DNA of 15,942 bases from DASYUM01 sp036001225 (GTDB taxonomy: Bacteria; Methylomirabilota; Methylomirabilia; Rokubacteriales; DASRDR01): assembly GCA_036001225.1 (NCBI GenBank), contig DASYUM010000344.1, forward strand, positions 1 to 15,942, read 5' to 3'. The notes under the pieces were generated by a model that saw nothing but the letters and a program-made list of their open reading frames with translations, did not search any database and was not told the DNA's origin. This document shows, piece after piece, positions 1-6,659 of the stretch. Both the position numbers and the translations under genes were made by a program. Every line of letters starts with the position of its first letter. Positions within the stretch are counted from its first letter, which is position 1.

Positions 1-542
1 GCGGCGTCGAAGGCGCGGACGTTCACGGGCTTCGGCTTCCGCCCGGCGACCATGTAGAGGAAGTTGGCCGCGTGGGAGAGCTCCGGCCGTGGCGGCACCG
101 GGCGCTTCCCCTGGCGGATGCGGTGGAAGGCGGCGGTGAGAGTCGCCATCTGGGCGACCAGCCGGATCGACTTCCGCCGGTTGGCCTCGGCCGAGTTGTC
201 CTCGGCGTCGGGATCGAGCGCGCCCAGCAGCGCGATCGTGCTCTGGAGCGCGCGCATTGGGTGCGTCTCACGGGGCAGGAGCTTCAGCGCCTTCCCGAGG
301 AGCGGCGGCAACGGCCGCGCGTCGGCCAGCTCCTTGCGGAAGCCCTCCAGCTCCGTTGCCCGGGGCAGCTCGCCGTGCCAGAGGAGCCAGACCACCTCCT
401 CGAAGCCGGCGTGACGGGCCAGGTCTTCGATGTCGTAACCCCGATAGGCGAGTCGGCCCTGGGCGCCATCGAGATGACAGAGCTCGGTCGTGGCGGCGAC
501 GATCCCCTCCAGTCCCTTGACCAGTCCGGGCTCGCTCGCCAT
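1..542 (-). CDS. gltA: Citrate synthase, N-terminal part (cut by window start)
   Basis: The minus-strand frame opens at ATG 542 and stays open to base 1, giving about 180 residues of the N-terminal part; the rest lies outside the window. Citrate synthase condenses acetyl-CoA and oxaloacetate at the entry to the TCA cycle. The translation starts MASEPGLVKGLEGIVAATT and continues with the family signature LAYRGYDIEDLARHAGFEEV, then VVWLLWHGELP, then THPMRALQSTIALLGALDPD, then AANFLYMVAGRKP. This is the type II (CitZ-like) opening arrangement. The catalytic His and Asp are downstream and not visible. The start is supported by AGGAG at 549-553 (complement), six bases upstream. The symbol gltA is given by family; citZ is equally suitable, and a 2-methylcitrate synthase cannot be excluded from this half alone. 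Confidence 0.9.
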   Translation of the reverse strand, partial: MASEPGLVKGLEGIVAATTELCHLDGAQGRLAYRGYDIEDLARHAGFEEVVWLLWHGELPRATELEGFRKELADARPLPPLLGKALKLLPRETHPMRALQSTIALLGALDPDAEDNSAEANRRKSIRLVAQMATLTAAFHRIRQGKRPVPPRPELSHAANFLYMVAGRKPKPVNVRAFDA

Positions 543-616
543 GGGCCACTCCTGGATGAGATTTTCGGCGGGGTCAGACGGGGGAGAGACGGCACCGGAC
601 CTCGGCCGATGCCACT

Positions 617-645
617 GTGATAACAAGCCGGGAGGGCCCGGTCAA
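617..645 (-). promoter_or_regulatory. Candidate sigma70 promoter for citrate synthase
   Basis: On the minus strand TTGACC (645-640) is followed after 17 bases by TATCAC (622-617). This is a near-consensus housekeeping arrangement. Transcription would start near 610 and leave a leader of roughly 70 bases before ATG 542. Confidence 0.5.
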
Positions 646-702
646 GCGTGCCCGGCCGGGCCTCGGTGAGGACGCGGAGCCGGGAAGCGGCCGGGCTGGC
701 CC

Positions 703-1257
703 TCAGGCGCCGACGATGACGTCGACCACCTTCTGCAGGTGGTTGAGGTCGATCGGCTTGTTGATCATGGTGAACGGGCCGATCTCGAGCGCCTTCGTCA
801 TCAGGTCGGTGTCAGGATAGCCGGTGACGATGACCACCGGCAGCTCGGGCCGGAGCACGTGGAGCTGACGGAAGGTCTCCACCCCGTTCATCCCCGGCAT
901 GATGAGGTCGAGGAGCACCAGGTCGACATCGGTCTGCTTGGCGATCTCGAGCGCCTCCTCGCCGCTGCCAGCGGTGAGGATCTGTCGCTGCCCGGTCTGG
1001 AGCGCCGACACGATGAACTGTCGGGTCACGTCCTCGTCGTCCACGACCAGGACGGTGACCCGCACGGTCGCGGCGTGCTGCCGGAACCAGTCGTCCAGGA
1101 TCGACTTGTGAAAGCGCCACTGCCGGCCGACCTTGTGGCCGGGCAGCTCACGGCGCTCCGCCAGGCGGTAGACCGTGGACACGGGCAGCTTGAGGTAGGC
1201 GGCGACGTCCCGAATCGTGAGGACCTCGTGGGCGGTGCCGCTCCGGCGCTCAGCCAT
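703..1257 (-). CDS. Response regulator with N-terminal excisionase-type HTH and C-terminal receiver
   Basis: This 184-residue protein joins a MerR/excisionase-like helix-turn-helix (HTH_17, about residues 11-58) to a CheY-type receiver (about 66-184). The HTH shows VLTIRDVAAYLKLPVSTVYR and ends KVGRQWRFHKSILDDWF. The receiver keeps the acidic pair D73/D74, the phosphoacceptor D117 in LLDLIMPGMNG, T145 in VIVTGYPD and K167 in INKPID, so it should be phosphorylatable. Most response regulators have the opposite order, receiver first. The start at 1257 is chosen because AGGA sits six bases upstream and the HTH begins soon after. An in-frame ATG at 1458 with GGAGG five bases upstream is an alternative, but the added 67 residues look non-coding. 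No histidine kinase is nearby, so this is an orphan regulator. Its target is unknown. Confidence 0.88.
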   Translation of the reverse strand: MAERRSGTAHEVLTIRDVAAYLKLPVSTVYRLAERRELPGHKVGRQWRFHKSILDDWFRQHAATVRVTVLVVDDEDVTRQFIVSALQTGQRQILTAGSGEEALEIAKQTDVDLVLLDLIMPGMNGVETFRQLHVLRPELPVVIVTGYPDTDLMTKALEIGPFTMINKPIDLNHLQKVVDVIVGA

Positions 1258-1348
1258 GCTCGATCCTTCTCCGTGATCCTCGACGCGGGAGGCCTGTGGC
1301 GCCTTCGCGTCTCTCAGTCTTGTTGGGGTTAATTCGGCATAGGCCGAC

Positions 1349-1377
1349 ATAGTTTCATCGGGTCCTCGAGGTGTCAA
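1349..1377 (-). promoter_or_regulatory. Candidate promoter for the HTH-receiver gene
   Basis: A perfect TTGACA lies on the minus strand at 1377-1372. With a 17-base spacer the -10 would be AACTAT (1354-1349), a weak match. The leader to ATG 1257 would be about 85 bases. The -35 and the first part of the spacer are shared with the divergent tusA promoter. Confidence 0.4.
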
Positions 1378-1723
1378 GGGAAAAGGATTCGGTCCCCCCT
1401 TGAGCCGGGACGCCTCTGGCGCCGGGTTGCCCGCTGCCCATCTGGCCTTGGTCCGCATCGCGCCCTCCCTCGCCGACCTCTGATGGTTCGTCGGCTCCAC
1501 GGCCGGTCGCGCGCAATGGTGCAACGGGAGTACCAAGCACTGCCGGGAACCGTAAGTAGCGGCAAGAAGGCCTTTTCACTTTCGCCGACCTCGCGCCGGG
1601 GGCCACAGAATGGTTGATTCCTTGCCACTCTTCGCGGCCAATCGCCTTTGTTTTGGCCAGTTCCGCGAGCCGGCCCGGCGGCCGATCCGCTTCCGGGCCA
1701 ATTTTCGCTGTTGCGAGGCTGGC
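1378..1723. other. Intergenic stretch without a supported gene
   Basis: About 350 bases lie between the two outward-facing promoter candidates. Open frames cross it on the minus strand, but their translations are low-complexity and resemble no family I know. There is a short TTGGCC/GGCCAA inverted pair near 1651-1700, but no convincing terminator, tRNA or other RNA gene. Confidence 0.4.
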
Positions 1724-1753
1724 TTGACACCTCGTGACCCGCTGGGGTAGGGT
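1724..1753 (+). promoter_or_regulatory. Candidate sigma70 promoter for the tusA operon
   Basis: TTGACA at 1724-1729 is followed after 18 bases by TAGGGT at 1748-1753. Transcription would begin near 1760, only about eight bases before ATG 1768, so the mRNA would be almost leaderless. The only ribosome-binding candidate is a G-run overlapping the -10. Confidence 0.5.
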
Positions 1754-1767
1754 GGGGGTGACCCGCG

Positions 1768-2010
1768 ATGCAGATCCAACTCCACGTCGACCGGATCGTG
1801 GACTGCCTCGGTCTGTTTTGTCCTATGCCGATCGTAAAAACCCGGGAGGCGATCCGGTCTATGGCCGTCGGTGAGGTGCTGGAGATGCTCTCGGACGACC
1901 CTGCCAGCGAAGCCGACATGAAGAGCTGGACCCGGCGGACCGGAAACGAGCTCGTTGCGGCTACGAAGGACGGCTCAATCTACCGCTTCCTGGTCCGAAA
2001 GACCCGATAG
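1768..2010 (+). CDS. tusA: TusA/SirA-family sulfur carrier protein
   Basis: This 80-residue protein matches the usual length of TusA-like sulfurtransferases, small cytoplasmic proteins that carry a persulfide on a cysteine. The signature DCLGLFCPMPIVKTREAI is present; C18 in the CPMP motif is the expected persulfide cysteine, and C13 is an additional cysteine. The C-terminal part (LVAATKDGSIYRFLVRKT) fits the family's last strands. In known systems TusA receives sulfur from an IscS-type desulfurase and passes it to tRNA thiolation, molybdenum cofactor or dissimilatory sulfur pathways. Here the next gene is a desulfurase homologue that overlaps it by 56 bases, but that partner lacks the PLP lysine. 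The start follows a near-consensus promoter with almost no leader. Which pathway this copy serves is not visible. Confidence 0.9.
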   Translation: MQIQLHVDRIVDCLGLFCPMPIVKTREAIRSMAVGEVLEMLSDDPASEADMKSWTRRTGNELVAATKDGSIYRFLVRKTR

Positions 2011-3178
2011 GCCGGGGCCGCCCAGCTCCGGACGCCGGATCTACCTGGACTACGGGGGGTTTGCCCCCGTGGATCCCCGGGTGCTCGCCGTGATGACTCC
2101 ATTCCTGGAAGGCTGGGTCGGCAACCCCTCCGCGCTGCATGCGCTCGGCCAGGAGGCCCGCGAATCCCTTTCGGCCGCCCGGGCCAAGATCGGCCGGCTG
2201 GTCGGCGGCCGGGCCGAGGGCGTCGTGTTCACCAGCGGCGCGACCGAGGCCAACAACCTCGCCATCAAAGGCACCGCCCTCCGGGGGGGCGGGCGTCACC
2301 TGGTCACGACGGCCATCGAGCACCCGTCGGTGCTCACGCCGTGCCGCGATCTCATGAAGGCGGGGTTCGACGTGACCTTTCTGCCCGTGGATGCCGAAGG
2401 CCGCGTCACGCCGGCCCAGGTCCGGGCGGCGCTCCGGACCGATACCTGCCTGGTCACCATCGGGGCGGCCAACGCCGAGATCGGCACGCTTCAACCCTGG
2501 CGTGCGGTCGCCGCGGTCACTCGAGCGGCGAGGGTGCCGCTTCACGTGGACGGGGTGGGCGCGGTGGGGCGGGTTCCCCTCGCGGTCGAGACCGACGGGA
2601 TCGACCTCCTCACCGTGGCCGCCAATGATCTCTACGGACCGCCCGGGGTCGGCGCCCTGTGGGTGCGGCCGGGCCTGCGGCTGATCCCCCAGCTTCTGGG
2701 TGGCGGGCAGGAGGATGGGCTGCGTTCGGGGACCGAGAACCTGGCGGGTGTCGTGGGACTCGGGGTCTCGGCCGAGCTGGTTCTGCGTGACGGCGCCGCC
2801 GAGACGGCACGTCTGAGCGCGCTGCGCGACCAGCTCATCGACGGCCTGGCCGCCTCGTGCCCTCCGGCCCGGCTGACGGGACCGCGGCGGGACCGCCTTC
2901 CCCACCACGTCAGCGTGGCGGTGGCCGGCGTGAAGGGGGAGAGCCTGATCCTGGCCCTCGACCTGGTCGGGATCTCGGCCTCGAGCGGCTCGGCCTGCGC
3001 GACGCGCACGGGCGAGCCGTCCCACGTGCTGAGCGCGCTCGGGCTCGAGCGCCGCGAGGCGGCCGGCTCGCTCTGCGTCACGCTCGGCCGCTGGACCCGG
3101 GCCGAGGATGCCCAGGCGCTCCTGACCGAGCTGCCCTCGATCGTGGAGCGCTTGCGCGCCATTTCCCCCCTCGGGTAA
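1955..3178 (+). CDS. Cysteine-desulfurase (NifS/IscS) homologue lacking the PLP lysine
   Basis: The sequence clearly belongs to the class V aminotransferase/NifS family: IYLDYGGFAPVDPRV, VVFTSGATEANNLAIKG, TTAIEHPSVLTP, RSGTENLAGVVGLG and SSGSACATRTGEPSHVL, with the persulfide cysteine kept as C348. The normal PLP-lysine segment SAHKxxGPKGVGAL reads instead AANDLYGPPGVGAL, so His becomes N224 and the Schiff-base Lys becomes D225. The HVDxxQ motif reads HVDGVGAVG, keeping D199 but replacing Gln with G202, and the usual ATT after YLD(Y/N) is GFA. The changes are in frame and clustered in the active site, so a base-call error is unlikely. Normal PLP-dependent desulfuration is therefore not expected; a sulfur carrier, scaffold or other role is possible. 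The start is uncertain: TTG 1955 inside tusA is the only upstream candidate, and the first recognisable family residues begin near 2040. The true function is open. Confidence 0.85.
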   Translation: MRLRRTAQSTASWSERPDRPGPPSSGRRIYLDYGGFAPVDPRVLAVMTPFLEGWVGNPSALHALGQEARESLSAARAKIGRLVGGRAEGVVFTSGATEANNLAIKGTALRGGGRHLVTTAIEHPSVLTPCRDLMKAGFDVTFLPVDAEGRVTPAQVRAALRTDTCLVTIGAANAEIGTLQPWRAVAAVTRAARVPLHVDGVGAVGRVPLAVETDGIDLLTVAANDLYGPPGVGALWVRPGLRLIPQLLGGGQEDGLRSGTENLAGVVGLGVSAELVLRDGAAETARLSALRDQLIDGLAASCPPARLTGPRRDRLPHHVSVAVAGVKGESLILALDLVGISASSGSACATRTGEPSHVLSALGLERREAAGSLCVTLGRWTRAEDAQALLTELPSIVERLRAISPLG

Positions 3179-3188
3179 CCTCCCGCCG

Positions 3189-3890
3189 ATGCGGCTGGTC
3201 CTCTTCGACATCGACGGCACGCTTCTGTCGGCGAGCGGCGCCGGCCGCCGGGCCATGCACCGCGCGCTGCTGGAGGTCTACGGGACGGCGGGGCCGATCG
3301 ATAGCTACGACTTCCACGGCAAGACCGATCCCGGGATCGTGCGCGACCTCATGAGGGCCGCCGGCCTGCCGCCGGCTGCCGTCGCCGGCGGCGAGCCCGG
3401 CTTCTACGCGCGCTATCTCGAGCACCTGGAGCGGGAGATCGGCGACGGGCAGGGCGTCAGGCTCTATTCGGGCGTCGCGCCTCTCGTGGAGGCGCTCGCC
3501 GCCACCGAGCGCTGCCTGGTCGGGTTGCTCACCGGCAACATCGAAGGTGGCGCCCGGCTGAAGCTCCGGAGCACGGGGCTCTGGCCACGCTTCCGCGTGG
3601 GGGCGTACGGCTCTGACGACGCCGACCGGACGCGACTGCCGGCCGTGGCCGCCGGGCGGGCCGAGGCGCTCGTCCGGCGCGCCTTCCGGGGGGCCGACCT
3701 GGTCATCGTAGGGGACACGCCGCTCGACGTCGGTTGCGGCCGGGCGTTCGGCGCGGCCTGCGTGGCGGTCGCCACCGGACGTCATACCGTGGCCGATCTC
3801 GCGGCCTGCGGCCCCGACCACGTCTTCGCCGACCTGAGCGACACCGACCGGGTCCTGACGGCCATTCTCGACGGCGCCGCCGGCGAGTAG
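3189..3890 (+). CDS. HAD-superfamily hydrolase, phosphoglycolate-phosphatase-like
   Basis: This 233-residue protein has the HAD hallmarks. Motif I is LVLFDIDGTLL with nucleophile D7 and acid/base D9. Motif II is in LVGLLTGNIEGG. Motif IV is in VIVGDTPLDVGCGRAFGA. A helical cap of the Gph type lies between motif I and motif II (about residues 15-95). Such enzymes hydrolyse small phosphate esters in the cytoplasm. The clear lysine of motif III is not obvious; a basic residue in the stretch before motif IV may serve. It starts 10 bases after the preceding stop, so it is probably co-transcribed with tusA and the desulfurase homologue. The family is secure, but the substrate cannot be told, and 2-phosphoglycolate is only the nearest familiar option. 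Confidence 0.87.
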   Translation: MRLVLFDIDGTLLSASGAGRRAMHRALLEVYGTAGPIDSYDFHGKTDPGIVRDLMRAAGLPPAAVAGGEPGFYARYLEHLEREIGDGQGVRLYSGVAPLVEALAATERCLVGLLTGNIEGGARLKLRSTGLWPRFRVGAYGSDDADRTRLPAVAAGRAEALVRRAFRGADLVIVGDTPLDVGCGRAFGAACVAVATGRHTVADLAACGPDHVFADLSDTDRVLTAILDGAAGE

Positions 3891-3899
3891 AGCGCCCTG

Positions 3900-4328
3900 G
3901 TGGAGCGGATCATCGTCGTCTGGCTCCACGTCCTGGCGGCGGCGGTCTGGGTCGGCGGGCTCCTCTACACGAGCCACCTCGTGGTCCCCGCGCTCGTTCG
4001 GGGCGAGCGGGCCTACCTGGGCCTCCTGGGCCGAGCCCGCCTGGCGGCCTGGGCCGCCCTCGGCCTCCTGGTCATGACCGGGCTCGACAACCTCCGCCAT
4101 GTCCGGCTGGACAGCCCCTGGCTCATCGCCAAGGTCCTGCTCGTCATGGTGCTGTTCGCGCTGGCGGCCCACCGTGACTTCGCGCTGGTGCCGCGCGCAA
4201 CCCGGGAGATCGCCGAGGGCGTCGCGCCCCCCCTAGCCCTGAGCGGCGTGCGCTGGCTCGATCGTCTCCTGATCATCCTCGCCGCCGTCGTCCTCTTCCT
4301 CGGCGTCGGCATCGCGCGCGGGCGCTGA
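3900..4328 (+). CDS. Small four-helix membrane protein, CopD-like
   Basis: The 142-residue product has about four hydrophobic segments: residues 3-25 (VVWLHVLAAAVWVGGLLY), 47-63, 72-90 and 118-138. The first carries His and Trp in the WLHVLAAAVWVGG pattern seen in CopD-domain and related small integral membrane proteins, where such histidines may bind heme or copper. Start is GTG 3900, nine bases after the HAD stop. There is no strong Shine-Dalgarno, which fits translation coupled to the upstream gene. Function is not established; the fold assignment is by pattern only. Confidence 0.7.
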   Translation: MERIIVVWLHVLAAAVWVGGLLYTSHLVVPALVRGERAYLGLLGRARLAAWAALGLLVMTGLDNLRHVRLDSPWLIAKVLLVMVLFALAAHRDFALVPRATREIAEGVAPPLALSGVRWLDRLLIILAAVVLFLGVGIARGR

Positions 4329-4346
4329 CGTCGGACGCAGTCGGCC

Positions 4347-4814
4347 ATGGCCGCGCGCTCCTCCATCACCCTCGCCCGCAATGGTGTGGTGTCCTCCGCC
4401 CATCCGATCGGCTCGCTGGTCGGCGTCCATGTCCTCGAGCCGCACAAGCGGACGCGAACGACGCTCAGCCCGGCGATCGTGCTCCGGGACGGCCGGCCCT
4501 ATCTGGCCGTCGGCTGCGTGGGCGGCCAGCAGCAGACGCCGGGTCTCCAACAGGTGCTCGCGCACCATCTCGACGGCGGTCTCGCCGTCGCGGACGCCAT
4601 CGCCGCGCCCCGGTGGGCGCTCGACGAGGCCGGGGGGCTCCACGTCGAGCCGGGCCTGGCGGCGGCCGTGGCCGGCCTGGCGGCGCGCGGTCACCGGCCC
4701 GTGGTCGGCGGCGCTTACTTCGGCGCCGGCCAGGCGGTCTGGCTCGACCCCGCCACCGGCACGCTCGCCGGCGCCAGCGACCCGCGCCACGACGGCGCCG
4801 CGGTGGGCTACTGA
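4347..4814 (+). pseudogene. Gamma-glutamyltransferase remnant with large in-frame internal deletion
   Basis: The first ~31 residues (SSITLARNGVVSSAHPIGSL, then VGVHVLE) match the N-terminus of gamma-glutamyltransferases, which normally continues into GGNAVDAA. From residue ~32 the sequence jumps to the C-terminal part: KRTRTTLSPAIVLRDGRPYL, then VGCVGGQQQTPGLQQVL, ending GASDPRHDGAAVGY. A full enzyme is about 530 residues; this one has 155. The junction is near 4437-4448. About 370 residues are missing, including the autoprocessing catalytic threonine, so enzymatic activity is ruled out if the sequence is right. The frame is intact on both sides, and the stop overlaps the next gene's start in TGATG, so it may still be translated and pass ribosomes on. 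A collapsed assembly is the main alternative to a real deletion. Confidence 0.82.
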
Positions 4815-5974
4815 TGGCGCCGCAGACTCTGGTGCTCGGCGGTGGCATCGGTGGCCTCTCGCTGGCCCGCGAGCTGGCCCGGCGCGGCCTGCCGGTCACG
4901 GTGCTCGAGCGCGCACCCAAGCTCGTCCCCCTGGGGGCCGGCATCATCATGAACCCCAACGCGATGCGCGTGCTGGAGCAGAACGGTCTGGCCGACCTCC
5001 TGCGCGCCCGCGGCTGGCCGTACCTCTTGCGCGAGACCTGCGATGCCCGAGGCCGCCGGCTGGCCCGGCGGGACTACCGTCCCCTCTACGCGGCCGGAAA
5101 GATCGCGGTGGGGGCCCTCGTCCACCGCGCCCACCTCCATCACGCCCTCCACGACGGGCTGCCTCCCGCCACCGTCCGGTTCGGCGTCCGGGTGGCCGCC
5201 ATCGACGTCGACACCGAGCGGGTTCGAGTCCGCAGCGATACGGGGGAGACCTTCGACGGGGATCTCCTGGTCGGCGCCGACGGGATCCGCTCTCAGGTGC
5301 GGGAGACGCTGTTCGAGGGCCGGCCGCCCGTCTACCTCGGCTACCGCTCGCATCGGATGGTGGTCGAGAACGCGGACCGGGTCGAGCACTTCACCGAGTT
5401 CTACGGCTGCGGCCAACGCGTCGGGCTCGTCCCCATCTCGGTGACCGAGCTCTACGTCTGGACGACCTTCAACTCGTCGCTGGAGAGCGCGGCGGCGGTC
5501 GGGGAGGTCGGCGAGCTGCGGGCGCGCTTCCGGGAGTTCACCGATCCGCGGGTTCGGGGCGCGCTGGGGCGGGTCGCCTCGTCGGACGACGTCCTGTGCA
5601 CCGACATCGAAGAGGTCCACCAGCCGGAGTGGGTCCGGGGACGGGCGGTGCTGCTGGGAGACGCGGCCCATGCCCTGACCCCGAACATGGGGCAGGGCGC
5701 CGGCATGGCGATGGAGGACGCGGCGGTGCTGGCCGAGGAGCTGGCCGCGGTCGGGGCCGGGTCCAGGCCGCTGGCGACGGCGCTGGCGAGCTACGTGGCC
5801 CGGCGCCGCCGCCGGGTGGAGACGGTGATGCGGCTCTCACGCGAGGTGGGGGAGGAGGGTCAGCTCACCGGCCGCGTCGCCTGCTGGCTCCGCAACCGGC
5901 GCTTGCGCCGTGACGGCCGGGACGTCACTCGCCTCGAGGTCGCGCTCGAACGGCTGCTCGCCTATCCGATCTGA
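4814..5974 (+). CDS. FAD-dependent monooxygenase (salicylate-hydroxylase/UbiH-like)
   Basis: This 386-residue protein is a group A flavoprotein monooxygenase. The N-terminal Rossmann motif is TLVLGGGIGGLSLARELARR, ending in the acidic residue of VTVLERAP. The DG motif is LLVGADGIRSQVR. The FAD ribityl-binding GD motif is AVLLGDAAHALTPNMGQGAG, followed by MEDAAVLAEEL. Such enzymes use NAD(P)H and O2 to hydroxylate aromatic or related substrates. Length fits the family. ATG 4814 is chosen because it overlaps the stop of the ggt remnant (TGATG) and gives a short, normal N-terminus; a longer upstream opening in this frame is arginine/proline-rich and not family-like. A VOC protein and a 4-OT tautomerase follow, suggesting a small aromatic or enol catabolic module. 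The substrate is unknown. Confidence 0.88.
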   Translation: MAPQTLVLGGGIGGLSLARELARRGLPVTVLERAPKLVPLGAGIIMNPNAMRVLEQNGLADLLRARGWPYLLRETCDARGRRLARRDYRPLYAAGKIAVGALVHRAHLHHALHDGLPPATVRFGVRVAAIDVDTERVRVRSDTGETFDGDLLVGADGIRSQVRETLFEGRPPVYLGYRSHRMVVENADRVEHFTEFYGCGQRVGLVPISVTELYVWTTFNSSLESAAAVGEVGELRARFREFTDPRVRGALGRVASSDDVLCTDIEEVHQPEWVRGRAVLLGDAAHALTPNMGQGAGMAMEDAAVLAEELAAVGAGSRPLATALASYVARRRRRVETVMRLSREVGEEGQLTGRVACWLRNRRLRRDGRDVTRLEVALERLLAYPI

Positions 5975-5988
5975 GACCGGAGGTCATC

Positions 5989-6423
5989 ATGGGACGGATC
6001 CGGCACATCGCGATCACCGCCGAAGACCCCTTCGTCACCGCCGAGCTGTTCAAGCAGGCGCTCGGCCTCGAGGAGCTGGCCCGCGGGGACAGCGACGTCG
6101 CGCGCGAAGTCTACCTGACCGACGGCTACGTCAACCTCGCCATCGTCTGCTGGAAGCGCACCCCGGAGAACCCGAATCCGTATCCCGACGGGTACGGGCT
6201 CGACCACTTCGGCGTGCAGGTGGAGGATCTCGACGCCGCCGAGGCTCGGGTCCGCCGGGCGGGGGCGACGCCGCAGCCCCCGCCCAAAGTGGACCTGGCC
6301 AAGCTCGGCGGGCGGATCTTCTTCGAGAAGAAGTACACGCTGGCTGGCGTCAAGTTCGACCTCTCGCACGAAGGGTGGCCGATCAGCCGGGTCGAGCAGC
6401 AGAACCGCGACCGGAAGAGTTGA
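5989..6423 (+). CDS. VOC-superfamily protein (glyoxalase/dioxygenase fold)
   Basis: The 144-residue product shows two babab-type halves typical of the vicinal-oxygen-chelate fold. The first half opens GRIRHIAITAEDPFVTAELF with a His in the metal-ligand position and continues KQALGLEEL. The second half has YGLDHFGVQVEDLDAAEARV with a second His. Members include glyoxalases, extradiol dioxygenases and isomerases, usually binding a divalent metal. Start ATG 5989 has GGAGGT at 5979-5984. It follows the monooxygenase stop by 14 bases and precedes the tautomerase by 12, so the three are one transcription unit. The reaction cannot be read from the sequence. Confidence 0.82.
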   Translation: MGRIRHIAITAEDPFVTAELFKQALGLEELARGDSDVAREVYLTDGYVNLAIVCWKRTPENPNPYPDGYGLDHFGVQVEDLDAAEARVRRAGATPQPPPKVDLAKLGGRIFFEKKYTLAGVKFDLSHEGWPISRVEQQNRDRKS

Positions 6424-6435
6424 GGAGGCCGCGCG

Positions 6436-6624
6436 ATGCCGAACATCACGATCCAGTGGTACGCGGGGCGCACCGAGCAGCAGCGACGGGAGATCGCCGC
6501 CGCCATCACCGAGGCCATGGTGCGGATCGGCAAGACGACCGCCGACCAGGTCCACATCGTCTTCCAGGACGTCGAGAAGACGCACTGGGGAGTGAACGGG
6601 AAGCTGGCCAGCGACGCTCGCTGA
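6436..6624 (+). CDS. 4-oxalocrotonate-tautomerase-family protein
   Basis: At 62 residues it matches the size of the small tautomerases, which use the N-terminal proline (exposed after Met removal) as a general base to ketonise enols. It begins MPNITIQWYAGRTEQQRREI, with Pro2 (Pro1 of the mature protein) and an Arg near position 12. It ends HIVFQDVEKTHWGVNGKL, the usual strand and turn of the 4-OT fold. GAGGAGG at 6422-6428, overlapping the VOC stop, lies seven bases upstream of the start. It is the last gene of the plus-strand run. Together with the monooxygenase and VOC protein it suggests breakdown of a ring or enol intermediate. Confidence 0.87.
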   Translation: MPNITIQWYAGRTEQQRREIAAAITEAMVRIGKTTADQVHIVFQDVEKTHWGVNGKLASDAR

Positions 6625-6636
6625 GCGCGCCAACCT

Positions 6637-6659
6637 CCGGCCGGGCCGCTACCGGCCGG
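6637..6659. terminator. Candidate hairpin between convergent operons
   Basis: CCGGCCGG at 6637-6644 and again at 6652-6659 can pair across a 7-base loop. It sits 13 bases after the tautomerase stop, and its loop contains the stop codon of the convergent dehydrogenase. There is no T-tract on either strand, so intrinsic termination would be weak. Confidence 0.35.

Noticed and set aside
1258..1458. Longer start (ATG 1458) for the HTH-receiver gene
   Set aside because: A ribosome-binding site is present, but the 67 extra residues are low-complexity and would contain the candidate promoter. The shorter start also has a good ribosome-binding site.
1961..3256. Long open frame antisense to the desulfurase homologue
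   Set aside because: Typical high-GC shadow frame. The translation is Arg/Pro/Gly-rich without family motifs, while the plus strand encodes a clear NifS-family protein.
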